Below, one piece after another: positions 45,954 through 55,684 of a stretch of DNA of 64,000 nucleotides (the first letter of the stretch is position 1; each line of letters starts with the position of its first letter). The position numbers and the translations under genes were made by a program. The DNA comes from Echria macrotheca (Eukaryota; Ascomycota; Sordariomycetes; Sordariales; Schizotheciaceae), in the NCBI GenBank assembly GCA_030411725.1, contig MU839835.1, positions 62,001-126,000 of the forward strand, given 5' to 3'. Below the pieces are notes generated by a model. That model was not told where the DNA came from. It saw only the letters and a program-made list of their open reading frames with translations, and did not search any database.

Positions 45954-46366
45954 TCATCGTCCTCCTATGCTCTCCGGTCCTTGGGCCACAGGTCCCATCA
46001 AGGTGTACGTGTTTCCGCCGCAATTTAAGTTGATGTTGCGGCCACAGAGAGCATTGTTGTTCGGGTTGCCGTCAGGAGTATGTGGATCGAAGATGATGTG
46101 GCTTACTGCCAACACCCAGTCGTCATCGTCGCTGTGGGCGTGACCGCAAGCGCTGATGCCCTAGATACCATCCATTTCTGTCAGCTTCAAAACGGTTGAC
46201 AAGAAATGGGGTGAGTTGTTATGGGTGTGAGAAAACATACAGCGGACGGGTGGTAGACTAGTAGGTGAAGTCACCATATTTGTCGAAGCCTCCATGGACA
46301 TGGAATGTTATCGCCCATATCTTCTCGTTGTCCTCAGTCTCCGGGGCTGGGACTTAACTTCACCGC
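45954..46366 (-). pseudogene. broken DPBB (expansin/RlpA-like) protein remnant
   Basis: Minus-strand exon-like block 46160-45954 encodes GISACGHAHSDDDWVLAVSH then PNNNALCGRNINL, the double-psi beta-barrel pattern of small secreted fungal expansin-like proteins (conserved GACG, DxDxVVAVSH, NPNxNPLCG). Upstream, across an 80 nt intron-like gap (46240-46161, donor GTATGT), the sequence reads HGGFDKYGDFTY and then, shifted, YHPSA. A 5 bp insertion between the TAC codons (plus-strand position about 46256-46263) breaks the frame. After the Cys-Gly block the domain ends prematurely at TGA 45956-45954, before the second catalytic-fold half. No intact start is visible. Family call by motif; status as pseudogene is clear. 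Confidence 0.65.
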
Positions 46367-46416
46367 ACCAACCAGGGGAGCGCGAAATATCGGACACCGT
46401 GTCGGCCGACAGCCTA

Positions 46417-46534
46417 GCCTACATCCTCCTCCTATGCTCTCCACTCCTCCCTGGGTCTCGGGTCCTTTTCGAGCCAAAACACGTCCCTGAATCTCTCATG
46501 ACAAAGCGCTCGGGGCGCCACACACCCCGAGGAC
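46417..46534 (+). repeat. direct repeat, copy 2 (about 118 bp)
   Basis: Same-orientation partner of 45661-45780, sharing the central gggtctcgggtccttttcga and the cacaccccgaggac end. Confidence 0.9.
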
Positions 46535-47390
46535 GCTTCAGTTCACAGGAACCACCCATACTTGGTCTGGTCGCCAGTGTGAACTGTGTGGTGGGTTGCT
46601 GGCACGATGTGGTGTTCTTGTGAATGGCTGGGAGGTTGTGGGTGATGAAGGTTTGGGGGGTGCGGTGGTGATAATCCCTCGTGCGTTCCGCCCTTGACCA
46701 GCTGATTTCTCTCCGCCATCTGTAGTAAGTTAGTAAACTTGGGGAATAGGTTGGAGCAATAGATCATGCGTACCTTTTTTGTATTGCCGGGTGATACACC
46801 GATAATCTTTGGTGAGAACTCTCGTGGGGCGGTCGCCGGATTTTGGACAGGGCCGGACGGTGGTAATGATCGGAATTGATACTGGTGAGCGACACGAGGC
46901 CAGGGAAGGAAAGCTAAAACGTGGGTGACTGAGATTGGCGGTGCATACTGGGTAAGCAAGGGCGAATGTAATGTGACAGAGACTGTCGACGTCTTAAACA
47001 TGGAGAGATGCGGTGGCTGATGATCAGAGGTGCTTCAACGGTCCCGGGAAACCCCTATGCCTTGGCATATAGGATCCCTCTTCTCTAACCCTCTTCTCGG
47101 TGCGTTTCGCTCGATTCGCCTCATCGTATCTTGGCGAGTAACTTGCTTCCTAGTTGGCTGGTGGGATGTTATCCGGCTGCTGGACGGGCACACCTGCCGC
47201 CGGGGGAGCCTGCGCTTCCGGTCCATGCTCCACCACTACCGGCGCCAGGAACCGGACGCAAAGAAGGATCGGACGCAAAGAAGGATCGTCGTCGTAGCCA
47301 GAGACACCGAGCTCGAGGACGATATAGTTTAGCATGGCAAAGGTCGCTGGTCCCTAGTCTAGACCCCATACAATCCTGACTGAAACCCTT
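46535..47390. other. degenerate tract without a recognisable gene
   Basis: A 152-codon minus-strand frame (47001-46543) has no family character. A 17 bp tandem duplication (ggacgcaaagaaggatc twice) lies at about 47257-47290. Nothing can be named. Confidence 0.45.
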
Positions 47391-47543
47391 GATCTCGTAG
47401 ATATCGACATCGTCCTTGGTCAAGCCGGTGAGCTCGAAGATCTTGGGAATGGCCTTCCACGGGCCAATGCCCATGAGGGGCTTGACGCCGACGATAGAAG
47501 CGGCGACAAACTTGCCGAGGATGGGCTGACCAAGCTTCTCGGC
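47391..47543 (-). pseudogene. 3-ketoacyl-CoA thiolase fragment
   Basis: Minus-strand reading gives AEKLGQPILGKFVAASIVGV, then KPLMGIGPWKAIPKIFELTG and LTKDDVDIYEI. This is the thiolase segment just before the NEAFA block (family pattern: G.P.LG.....VGV.P..MG.GP..AIP..L...GL...D.D..EINEAFA). The sequence departs from the family immediately afterwards, with no NEAFA or GGA.A.GHP block, and no upstream half is present. It is an isolated exon-sized remnant of about 51 codons. Confidence 0.75.
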
Positions 47544-49099
47544 AGTCGACCCTCCTCAAACTACAGGATGCAGAAGTGCTTGCCGGGAGGACCGTAGATT
47601 TGCTCGGTGATCACCGCGCCGACATATTGGGAAGATGACTCGGCACCGCCTGCGATCGGTGAGAACACCACCCGAGAGTTCCTGTTTTTTCGGTTCCTTT
47701 CTTTTCTTTCGCGGGGGAAAGAAATGTTCGTGTTCAGCACCTCTCTTCCATTCCAGATATCCTCTTGAACTCTCCCAGGCAAACCACGCTGCTCGTGAAA
47801 CTTTAGGAAGGATCAAAACCCAGCAATCACACCAGAAGAGACTCTTCATTTCCTCGGAACTCGGTTGGGTGCGTACCCATTTTGTCCACCGCCTCGACCA
47901 AAGAATATTCTTCGACGTCGCCCGCGATCGACACCGGGACCGTAGATGTGTTTGGTTTGTAGATTTGTCGTGGACCCATTGGCCCCGGCATCGACCGCGA
48001 CCGATCAGAACACCTGAAAACCCGAGAGAGCATTCGTCCTGCTGCTTGTGACCTCGAGAGCCGGCCATGCGATGGACCACCCAGGCTTTCTGGTGGTGCA
48101 AACTCCTGGGCGGTGACCTGGAGATGCAATGATTGTAGTCGGCCCTCCCTCCGGCTGCCGTCCCATCAACCTCCTCCGGACACGGCTTTCCATGTTTCGC
48201 TTTCTTCTGAGATCAGCCGTCATCCCGGTGTAGTCACCTCGAGTCCTCGCTGGGACGCTGTGTAGCTGGGGATGCGTGACCTTCAGCTTCCATGATTCCC
48301 GGCATTGTAGAAATCGCAGGGTTAGGCATCGCGAGCGGTGGCGGCATACGTACGCGCTCCAACCTTTTGCTGCTCTTAATCCCAGGCCAGGCCCGGGCTC
48401 GCCACATATGTCACGCAGTTCGTATAAATCGATCGCCAAAGCCGTATTATATGTTCTTGTGGAGACGTCTCCCCCTCTGTTAATTGGCGCGCCATATCCC
48501 CCTCGGGGCGGTGTACCGTACGTTCCCCGTCCGGCTGGGGGAGAGGGGTTCCGTACCCGCTGTAGCCACCTAGTCCCTGTCCAGCGTATCCTCCACGGCC
48601 GCGAAGGTTGTTCGGCGGCATCCCACCTCTTCCTCTCGCATTCATACGTTCCATTGAAGGACCTCTCCTGGTAAAGGCTGGGGCCCGTCCAGGAGGGGGT
48701 ATAGAGGCCTTCCGCAGCATTTCTTATCTCCCTCGGTATCCCTCTGGCGCTCAATTTCCCCCCCCCCCCATAGGGAAGAGAAGGAACTCGAAGCTTGTTT
48801 CCGCCATCACTACAATGAGATGGCGGTTAGTTTTCATCTTTCTCGGCCGCAATTGGGATTTCAGAAGAGATTAGGTACCTACCTTGGGCCAAAACTTCAA
48901 CCGCGGTCGGCAGCTCCTTCAACCCCGACCTTCTTGGCAATGCTGCGCAACCAGGTACAGCGCCTGGTCCAGCCGACTGACTCGGAAGATGTGCGTTCCT
49001 CGGCTTTCTGAAGAGCCTCATCTTCCTGATCTTCCTGGGGAGTCTGGCCACCGCATCAATCGGTATCCGTTAGTATCCATAGATCATATCATGTGTAGC
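47544..49099. other. degenerate tract with unassigned gene scraps
   Basis: Overlapping minus-strand frames (for example 48129-47827 and 48720-48376) look like parts of former genes but cannot be assigned. The second has an Arg/Gly-rich segment (MNARGRGGMPPNNLRGRGGY, then GQGLGGYSGYG) typical of disordered tails of several fungal membrane and RNA-binding proteins. An uninterrupted c-run (ccccccccccc) lies near 48760-48770. Confidence 0.4.
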
Positions 49100-49835
49100 G
49101 TTCCGGGCTCCATAGATTGGCTGTGTCGTGATGAAGGTTGGTCTGGTGTCTTGTTGCTGATTTGGCCCCCTTGGGAAAGGCGTACAGAGTCGTGATGCCT
49201 TCCGGCCAGCGGGTCGCGGGCAGCGAAATCAATCTTCTCGGCCACGATGCCCAGGCTGGCTGGTGAATGTTCGATGGCGAGGTTCCGGGAACAGGTCGTC
49301 CGCCCGAGCCACCAGCTCGAGAGACCATGGCCTTTTTTGCGTGTGTATTGAAAGCCGTCGCCGTGTCTCACATCTGGGGTGAATGGGGAAGCATACACCC
49401 TCAGGTTCGCCCCGTTGTCGAGGTGGAATTGGTGAGATCCCGGGATAAGGTAGACAATACCGGCCCCCTTAACATCCTTGTCTTCAAACAGATGCCGGGC
49501 GTCGTCTACTTAACACTCTTTTTTCGAACTTTTCATCATCACCGTCCGAACCGCTGCCCGGAAAGTCTCCCAAGCTGCAAGCCCTGGTCCGAGAAAGTTC
49601 TGATCGAGCGATGGAACCTCCGATTCGACGGCTTCCGCCTCCCTTCTTATTTCCATAAACGACGGCTTGTCCATAGCGTAAAGTCATTGTTCCCGGCAAT
49701 AACAAGTTTGCGTCGAGCCGGGATTTACTTCATGAGCTCCAAGGTCGTGCGGAACTCGTCGAGATCGGAATACTGGGTCAGATTGCCGCAGTGGATGGCC
49801 ACGTCGACACGGCCGTGTAAGAGGACTCGTTATGG
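49100..49835 (-). pseudogene. calcineurin-like metallophosphoesterase remnant
   Basis: Minus-strand pieces in the correct order of the small fungal metallophosphatase family: VDVAIHCGNLTQYSDLDEFR then TTLELMK (about 49810-49735; family "VDVLIHCGDLTE"); a stop; RKLVIAGNNDFTL (about 49715-49675; family "KLVIAGNHDFTLD"); then LDNGANLRVYASPFTPDV (about 49430-49377; family "NGA.L.VYASP.TP"). The C-terminal part is scrambled by frameshifts. The metal-ligand residues are altered: Asp to Asn in GN(L) and His to Asn in GNND. Multiple stops (K-stop, W..K-stop) rule out a functional protein. Confidence 0.75.
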
Positions 49836-50039
49836 TCGAAAGTTGTGGGAAGACCATAAAATGCGGGGGAGCCTTGTGTACACCTGAGAGACGCGTCGAT
49901 ATGGGACGACACTTCTGAGTGCGGATACGAGGAATTGTCGGCCTGCGGGTTGACGTTGTGTACATTGATGTGTTTCAACCCGCGCTCGACCGCTCGTCTC
50001 GAGTCCTTGCAGGTTTCCTACAAGGCCTACTCGATGGCC

Positions 50040-50250
50040 GACGTGGCCCATAACTCGCGGTTGTCCTCGACAAGAGCGATCTGGGCGGGCAATCCGATAG
50101 CAGTTTGTGGGGCGGGCGTCCGAAGGAAGTGCACGGCCGGCTCGTCCAGGAGCAAGGCCGATTCCCAGATCATGTCGTTCAGCTCGCGCGAGTCGCGGAA
50201 CAGATGTTGTACCTGTGAAGCGTTCGTTGGTTACTCGAATGCTATCGTGA
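50040..50250 (-). pseudogene. possible 2EXR-domain-like fragment
   Basis: On the minus strand FRDSRELNDMIWESALLLDE, then PAVHFLRTPAPQTAIGLPAQ and NRELWATSAIE, resembles the start of 2EXR-type fungal proteins (F..LP.ELR..IW..AL). The match is short and no intact gene surrounds it; stops occur on both sides. Confidence 0.3.
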
Positions 50251-50904
50251 AGCGCGACTATGACGGGTACTGTTCTGCGGGTTCAGGGGCCAAGCTCCGG
50301 ACGAGGAATCTCTGCATTCGTGAAGATGTGGATGAGAAGTTGCCGTGGTGGATGAGATATGTGTGAGTGTGAGGATGATGGATACAAAAGAGTTCACTGA
50401 CTTGGGGGGACCGGCCTTCTTTTATACCTTTTTGCTGACGGGCTGCTGATCAAAACTTTCAATCTCAGATATCACGCGGGGAAAGACTGACAACCCACCC
50501 GAGCGAAGTGCTTTCCGCTCCATGTCGACTCGATTTCTGGTGTGAGCAGGAGGTGAGGACGCCCAGGGTCGTCCTGGACAGATGAGTGTGAGGTGTACAC
50601 GGAAGGGATCATCATCAGACGGGTGGACGAACTGGCCGACGCTCTTTCTCTTGAGAGGACGTGTCTAGCTTGCTCAACAGCGAGCCCCTTTTCGGGGCAT
50701 TTGGCCCCTTTCGGAAGACGTAGATCACGAGTCCTTGGCCCGTGTCTCTCACAAGCGCTTGCTCATCAGAGAGAATTCCGGACCGATGACATGTGGTGCA
50801 TTCTCACGGCAGTTGCATCGTCAGGGCATGGAATCGGCATCAGATTCCCGTGATTTCCTATGAGAGGAGTTGCCTGTGGTCCTATTACACATTACCTGCA
50901 GTTG
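50251..50904. other. 3' flank of the FAD monooxygenase
   Basis: No gene recognised; the last part of the degenerate tract and the trailer of the minus-strand gene that ends at 50905. Confidence 0.5.
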
Positions 50905-52420
50905 TCAAGTGGCCAAGGCAGGAGAAGTCAACACCGAAGTCGACTCAACCCCAAACTTGGAAACCGCCTTCTCAACCTGCTCCTTCGCTGACCAGCCATA
51001 CAGATGCGCATTCACATCCCCGATGGCCAACTTGGCTAGACGACATCAGCGATGAATCTCGTGGCGGCAGGCGTCTACTTACCAATAAACCTGACGTGCA
51101 TCATGACCCATAAGAAGCAGTACATGGCATATTCGGCAGCGACGTTCACATTACGCTTGCCACTGTCGAGCTTCCTACCACGGTCGGCAATTTCCTTGAT
51201 CCGGGACGCTCGGATGCTGAAGAGATGCTTGGCTGAAAAGGCAACGGCGTCCTTCTCACCCTCGGCCACGTTCTCTGGTGAAGCGTACACCTTCTTCAGC
51301 GTCTCAGCGAGAAGCAGCGACAAGGTCTGGGCGTCTTCGAGGGCTTGGGACGCGCCTTGCCCGGTCGTGGGACTCAGAGCGTGCGCGGCATCGCCGACCA
51401 AGACGATGGCCTTCTCGCCCCAGTGCGGAAGGTCCGGCATGACCCAAGTGGGATAGATGCTCTCGACGTCGGCCGTGGCGACGATATCGCGGACGACGGG
51501 ATCGCCCCAGTTTCCATGGCGTTTGCGCATCTCGGCCTTGATTTCGTCGATGTCGAGCGTCTCTTTGGACGGGAGCGAGTCCGTCTCGAACGACGACCAC
51601 CACATGATACTGTTCGCCTCGGGTGGCCCTCCGCTCGCGTAGCCAAAGAACCCATTGCCGCCAAACGTGAATACCATGGCCCTGTTGTCGAGGACTCGTG
51701 GTGGTAAGGGGGCTCGCAGGAAGCCACCGACGCCTGAGACGCCTCTTCACGACAGTCAGCCGGCTCAACAAGCAAAAGAAAGGGAAATGAAACCCACGTG
51801 TACACTGGCCCAAACTGGTCACCAAAGATAGCCTTGCGGACCACACTCCTTACACCATCCGCACCAATGACCAAATCATAGCCTTCCTCTTCCCCGCCGT
51901 CCTCAAACACGACAGTCTTCTTGCCCGTCGTCTCAATCGTCTTGATCTCCACAACCTTGCGGTATTGCACGACCCCGTCACCGACAGCATCCATCAGACA
52001 AGCCCACAGCCCGTGTCTCGACGAGGCCACACAGACTTCAGCATGTCCATCTGGTCCCTCGAACCCGCCGTGGTCACTGGTCGGCTGGATACCAAGCGTC
52101 CACCCGTTGGCGCCCATAAACACAAAGTTCTCGCACGGGAAACCCTGGGCGGCGACGGCGGCGTGTAGCTCGGGCGAGAGGTGGCGGAGCACGCGCATGC
52201 CGTTCGGGGAGACGCCGAGGCCGCCGCCTACGATGGCGGTTGAGGACGAGAGGGCCTCGAAGGACTGGGACTGGGATGTTTCTGTGGTAGTCCGGGGACT
52301 GTGGGATTCGTAGATGTGGATGGTGTGTGGTTTTGCTGAGGGCGGGCTGGGGAGGTGTTTGCGCAGGTGGAGGTAGGTTGCCAGGCCTGAGATGCCCGCG
52401 CCGATGATGATTATTTTCAT
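50905..52420 (-). CDS. FAD-dependent monooxygenase (salicylate-hydroxylase-like)
   Basis: Single-component aromatic-hydroxylase-type flavoprotein; substrate unknown. Exons 52420-51798, 51744-51083 and 51035-50905 join in frame to 471 aa; introns 51745-51797 (GTGGGT) and 51036-51082 (GTAAGT). The N-terminus MKIIIIGAGISGLATYLHLR is the GxGxxG FAD-binding beta-alpha-beta fold. DGGEEEGYDLVIGADGVRS is the DG motif (about residue 185). VLVGDAAHALSPTTGQGASQ is the GD motif that contacts the flavin ribityl (about 340). The third exon (AKLAIGDVNAHLYGWSAKEQ) completes the C-terminal helix; stopping at 51075 instead would read through a GTAAGT donor. It lies next to a degenerate tract and no biosynthetic partner enzyme is intact nearby. 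Confidence 0.88.
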
Positions 52421-53091
52421 TTTGTTGTCTCGTGGGTTATCTGGTAGCGGATCGAGCGAGTGTGAGACGGCTCAAGGTTGTTATGGTAGAGGAGGGAGAG
52501 ATATATGTGTGAGAGAAAGTGAGGCAGCTGGGGATGGGTTGGCTGGGTCATCATTGGCACGGCTCATTCCGGTCGCTGGCGTCCGCGTAATTGACGCGTG
52601 GTTTGATCGACCCTGGAAAGCCACCTGGCATCGCCAAGTAGGCAATTTAAGATTCGAGTCATGAGTTGCGCGTGTGAAAGAGTAAGACGGGCGAATTCGC
52701 ATACGGCTTTGTCGAGGTGGGAGGTTGCCAATGAAGAACTGATGTTGGAAGCACGAGGTCCCTCTCATTCTACAGCCAAGCCGCACACCTGCCTATCTCT
52801 AGATGAACCGCCAGTCACATACATCATCCAAGATAAAATCAACAATCCCACAACGAAGCCAAGTATCTTTTCGGATCTCACAACTAGTGCCCATGTTGAG
52901 AGATGCGGAAGTACTTTGAAATCAAGATCCAGGGTTAGGGTCAGGCGGGATGCTTCACCTTCACTCACTCTCTCCAACCATGTGTCAACCACTCATCCAA
53001 CGACCTCACTTCAAACCCACAACCAAAGACAACGATGTAAACAAAACCCCGGGCTCATCCCCATGGCCAAAACTCAACATCAACCCCCAGA
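52421..53091. other. divergent intergenic region
   Basis: About 670 bp between the monooxygenase and SWIM-protein starts. A short gggttagggtc lies at about 52932-52942. No gene seen. Confidence 0.6.
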
Positions 53092-53886
53092 ATGGAACAA
53101 CGGAAACCATCCCCCCTCCCACCCCCGCGAGCGGTCCTCAACAACCTCCTAAAAGCCATCGCCGCCATCCCCCTCGACAACAACCCACCACCCCCTGAAT
53201 CCAAAGACCACCCCAAGCCCCAAACAAGCAATCCACTCTCCCAAGTCCCCCAACCCCACCGCCACCTGATCGTAACCCTCCACGTCCTCTTCCCCGACCT
53301 CCTCCTACCAGCCCTAGACCTCCTCGACCGCCGCCTCGTCGCGCGCGTCACCCTCCTCAACCACCCCTCACCAAACCCAAATTCAAACCCAACCCCAAAC
53401 CTGGAACCACCACCGGAAACCAAAACCTCCTTCTTCCTAGTCCGCTCCGCCCAACCACAACGCCCTAGACGTCGCCACCACCACCACCACCACCAGCTCA
53501 ACAACACCACTGAAACTACCTCCGGAAGAGGAGGAGGAAGAGTAGGAATCGAAAAAGAATACGCCGTCCATATACAAGCATGGAACTGTACCTGCGCCGC
53601 CTTCGCCTTCGCCTTCGCCTATGCTGCTTTCCCGCCTGATCGTTCTATCAACCACAACCACCCGGAAGAGGAAGATGAGGAAAAAGAGACAGATGGGATG
53701 CTTGCGGGAGATGGAGATGAAGAAGACCTCGAATTCGGCGGGATGAGTCTCGGCGCTCAGAGTCCGGTTTGTAAACATCTTCTGGCGTGTCTGCTCGCTG
53801 AGCGGTGGAAGGATGCTCTGGGAGGGTATGTGGTTGAGAGGCAGGTCAGCCGGGAGGAGATGGCTGGGATTGTGGCGGATATCTAA
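53092..53886 (+). CDS. SWIM zinc-finger protein, candidate Sws1/Shu2-type recombination factor
   Basis: Single exon, 264 aa. The only firm domain is a SWIM zinc finger: AVHIQAWNCTCAAFAFAFAY (CxC near residues 166-168), then a long acidic insert, then VCKHLLACLLAERW (CxH near 227-229). Small SWIM proteins of this size with CxC...CxH include Sws1/Shu2/ZSWIM7, which act with Rad51 paralogues in homologous recombination. That identity is inferred from architecture only. The N-terminal third is Pro/Asn-rich with LHVLFPDLLLPALDLLDRR, and there is a His6 run near 130. Translation from 53092 gives the full frame. The 3' end lies 122 bp from the convergent rpn8 stop. Confidence 0.7.
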   Translation: MEQRKPSPLPPPRAVLNNLLKAIAAIPLDNNPPPPESKDHPKPQTSNPLSQVPQPHRHLIVTLHVLFPDLLLPALDLLDRRLVARVTLLNHPSPNPNSNPTPNLEPPPETKTSFFLVRSAQPQRPRRRHHHHHHQLNNTTETTSGRGGGRVGIEKEYAVHIQAWNCTCAAFAFAFAYAAFPPDRSINHNHPEEEDEEKETDGMLAGDGDEEDLEFGGMSLGAQSPVCKHLLACLLAERWKDALGGYVVERQVSREEMAGIVADI

Positions 53887-54008
53887 CAATTCAGTGAACG
53901 AGCTGCTCGAATAGACGTATACCCTGCCAATTGCTAATATTAACACGCCCTTGGGCAGTCTATGAGCTCTAGTACATGGCATCATGTGCTCGGCCGTCTG
54001 TCGCCTCC

Positions 54009-55173
54009 CTACTTCTTCTTTTCTTTCGACCCCTCCTTCTCCTTGTCCCCGCCGCCTTCCTTGGCGTCGCCGTTCACTGCAGGGCTGCCCTCCTTCTTCT
54101 CGCCGTCCTTGGCCCCGTTCTCGCCCTCCTTCTTGGCCGCCTCCTTCTCCTCCTGCTGCTGCCTGTTCTGGATCTTGTTCTCGATCAGGTCGTGGAACGC
54201 CGTGATCGCCCGGATCAAACTGCTGAGGTAGATGGCCATGAGCTGGTCGTTGGTCTTGATGCTCATGGCGTAGCCGAGCTCCCCGTCCGACTTGCCGTTC
54301 GCGCCCGGACCAGACTTAGGGGTCGACAGGTTCGGCAGCAGGTTGAACACATCTTGTAGGTTGCCGAGGATCGTATGGTTCACTGGCAGCGTGCCGTCCA
54401 GCACTTTTTGGAGGTAGGCCGAGATGTCGCGGAGGCGCAGATGGAGACCCTGGAGGGACTGGAGCTGGTTGGTAACGCGCGTCGACAGCGTGCCGACTGC
54501 TACATCCCGGATATCGCGTAGGAGATGCTCAACGCCAATCTCTTCGGCCTCTTCGGCTTCGATGATAGATGGCGTGTGGACAAACGTCTTGGTTGTGGTC
54601 GTGCCGTCCTTCCATGCCGTCAGTACGCAAACGCCGCCAACATACCCCCAACACTTACATCCTTGATCTCGTCCACCACAAAGTACGCATCTGTAGGCAC
54701 GCCCGCCTCCTTTGGTTGGACGTCAATAATGACTAGCAACGGGTTCGGCGTGTATCGCTTGAAGAGCTCGTTGATCTCGAGATCCGACGCGCGCAGCTTC
54801 GGCCCCGAATGGTACCAGCCTATTAGCTTCTCCCGCGCATTGACCTTCTTGAACATGTCGTTCATCGCCTCTACGTAGTTGTGGTCGAGGAACCAAACCG
54901 ACGGATCCTTCTCGTCCTCCTCGAACGGTACTGTGCACGCGACGTCAGCAGGTCTTCGTCTTTCTGCGTCGCAGATCCCGTACCGGCAAAGCTGTTGGAC
55001 ACGCGCACATTCTTGCCATCGTTCTGCCCCAGCAGCACGCCGACTACCCGCTTGTTCTTGCTCGTGCTGATCTCTGTGCGGTTGTAGTGGTCGACGACGG
55101 AAAGCAGCACCAGCGGGGCGACCGAGACGTTGCGGCTCACCAGGGAGAGCGTATCCGCGGTTGTGGTAGGCAT
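54009..55173 (-). CDS. rpn8: 26S proteasome lid subunit Rpn8 (PSMD7)
   Basis: Non-catalytic MPN-domain partner of the deubiquitinase Rpn11 in the proteasome lid. Exons 55173-54984, 54930-54659 and 54608-54009 join to 353 aa; introns are 50-53 nt. MPN blocks: VAPLVLLSVVDHYNRTE, NKRVVGVLLGQ, NYVEAMNDMFKKVNAREKLI and GWYHSGPKLRASDLEINELF. The HxH zinc pair of active JAMM proteases is absent, as expected for Rpn8. The C-terminal half has helices with LRDISAYLQKVLDGTLPVNH and a Lys/Glu-rich tail (KEKEGSKEKKK). The start is the Met of MPTTTADTLSLVS; codons upstream are non-ATG. Confidence 0.96.
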
Positions 55174-55684
55174 CTCGGGCAATCTGTCGGGTCGGATGGT
55201 TTGGGATCAGGCGGAATTCATGCGATTTCGTGGCGGGCAGATTTGGAGGGGGAAGAATTCAAGAAGGCTGGCCGGGTTCGTCGTCGTCAGTGGTTTAGCT
55301 GCCTCACAACTGCTCCAAGGTAAATGCCCAATCAGGCTTAGCCCAGGCTGGTTTTCGAGGTTTGCAAGCACGGCTGAGAGACGCTTGGGCCGGGCGGTCA
55401 GCTCATCACTGACTTACATAATCAGCGGTACGGAAGTACCTGCCGTGTCTGGGGCCTGGCCGAGCTTCCCGATTTGGCATCATGCCACCAAGCAAGGGTC
55501 GGCTCGTGACTAGCGCTCACAGAGGGGCCGCCCTCCGCGTCGAACTTGGGTGTTTCGTCACTCCCGACCACGCAACATTCACAACTTCCACGCAATTCCA
55601 ACCGCTTCAACGATCCAGCGCGAATTCTACTCGACGTCGAATCCCACTACGAACTGTCGCGAAACCCGAGAGCAAACCGCAACC
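55174..55684. other. divergent intergenic region, rpn8 and I9 inhibitor
   Basis: About 510 bp shared upstream region; no gene seen. Confidence 0.6.
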
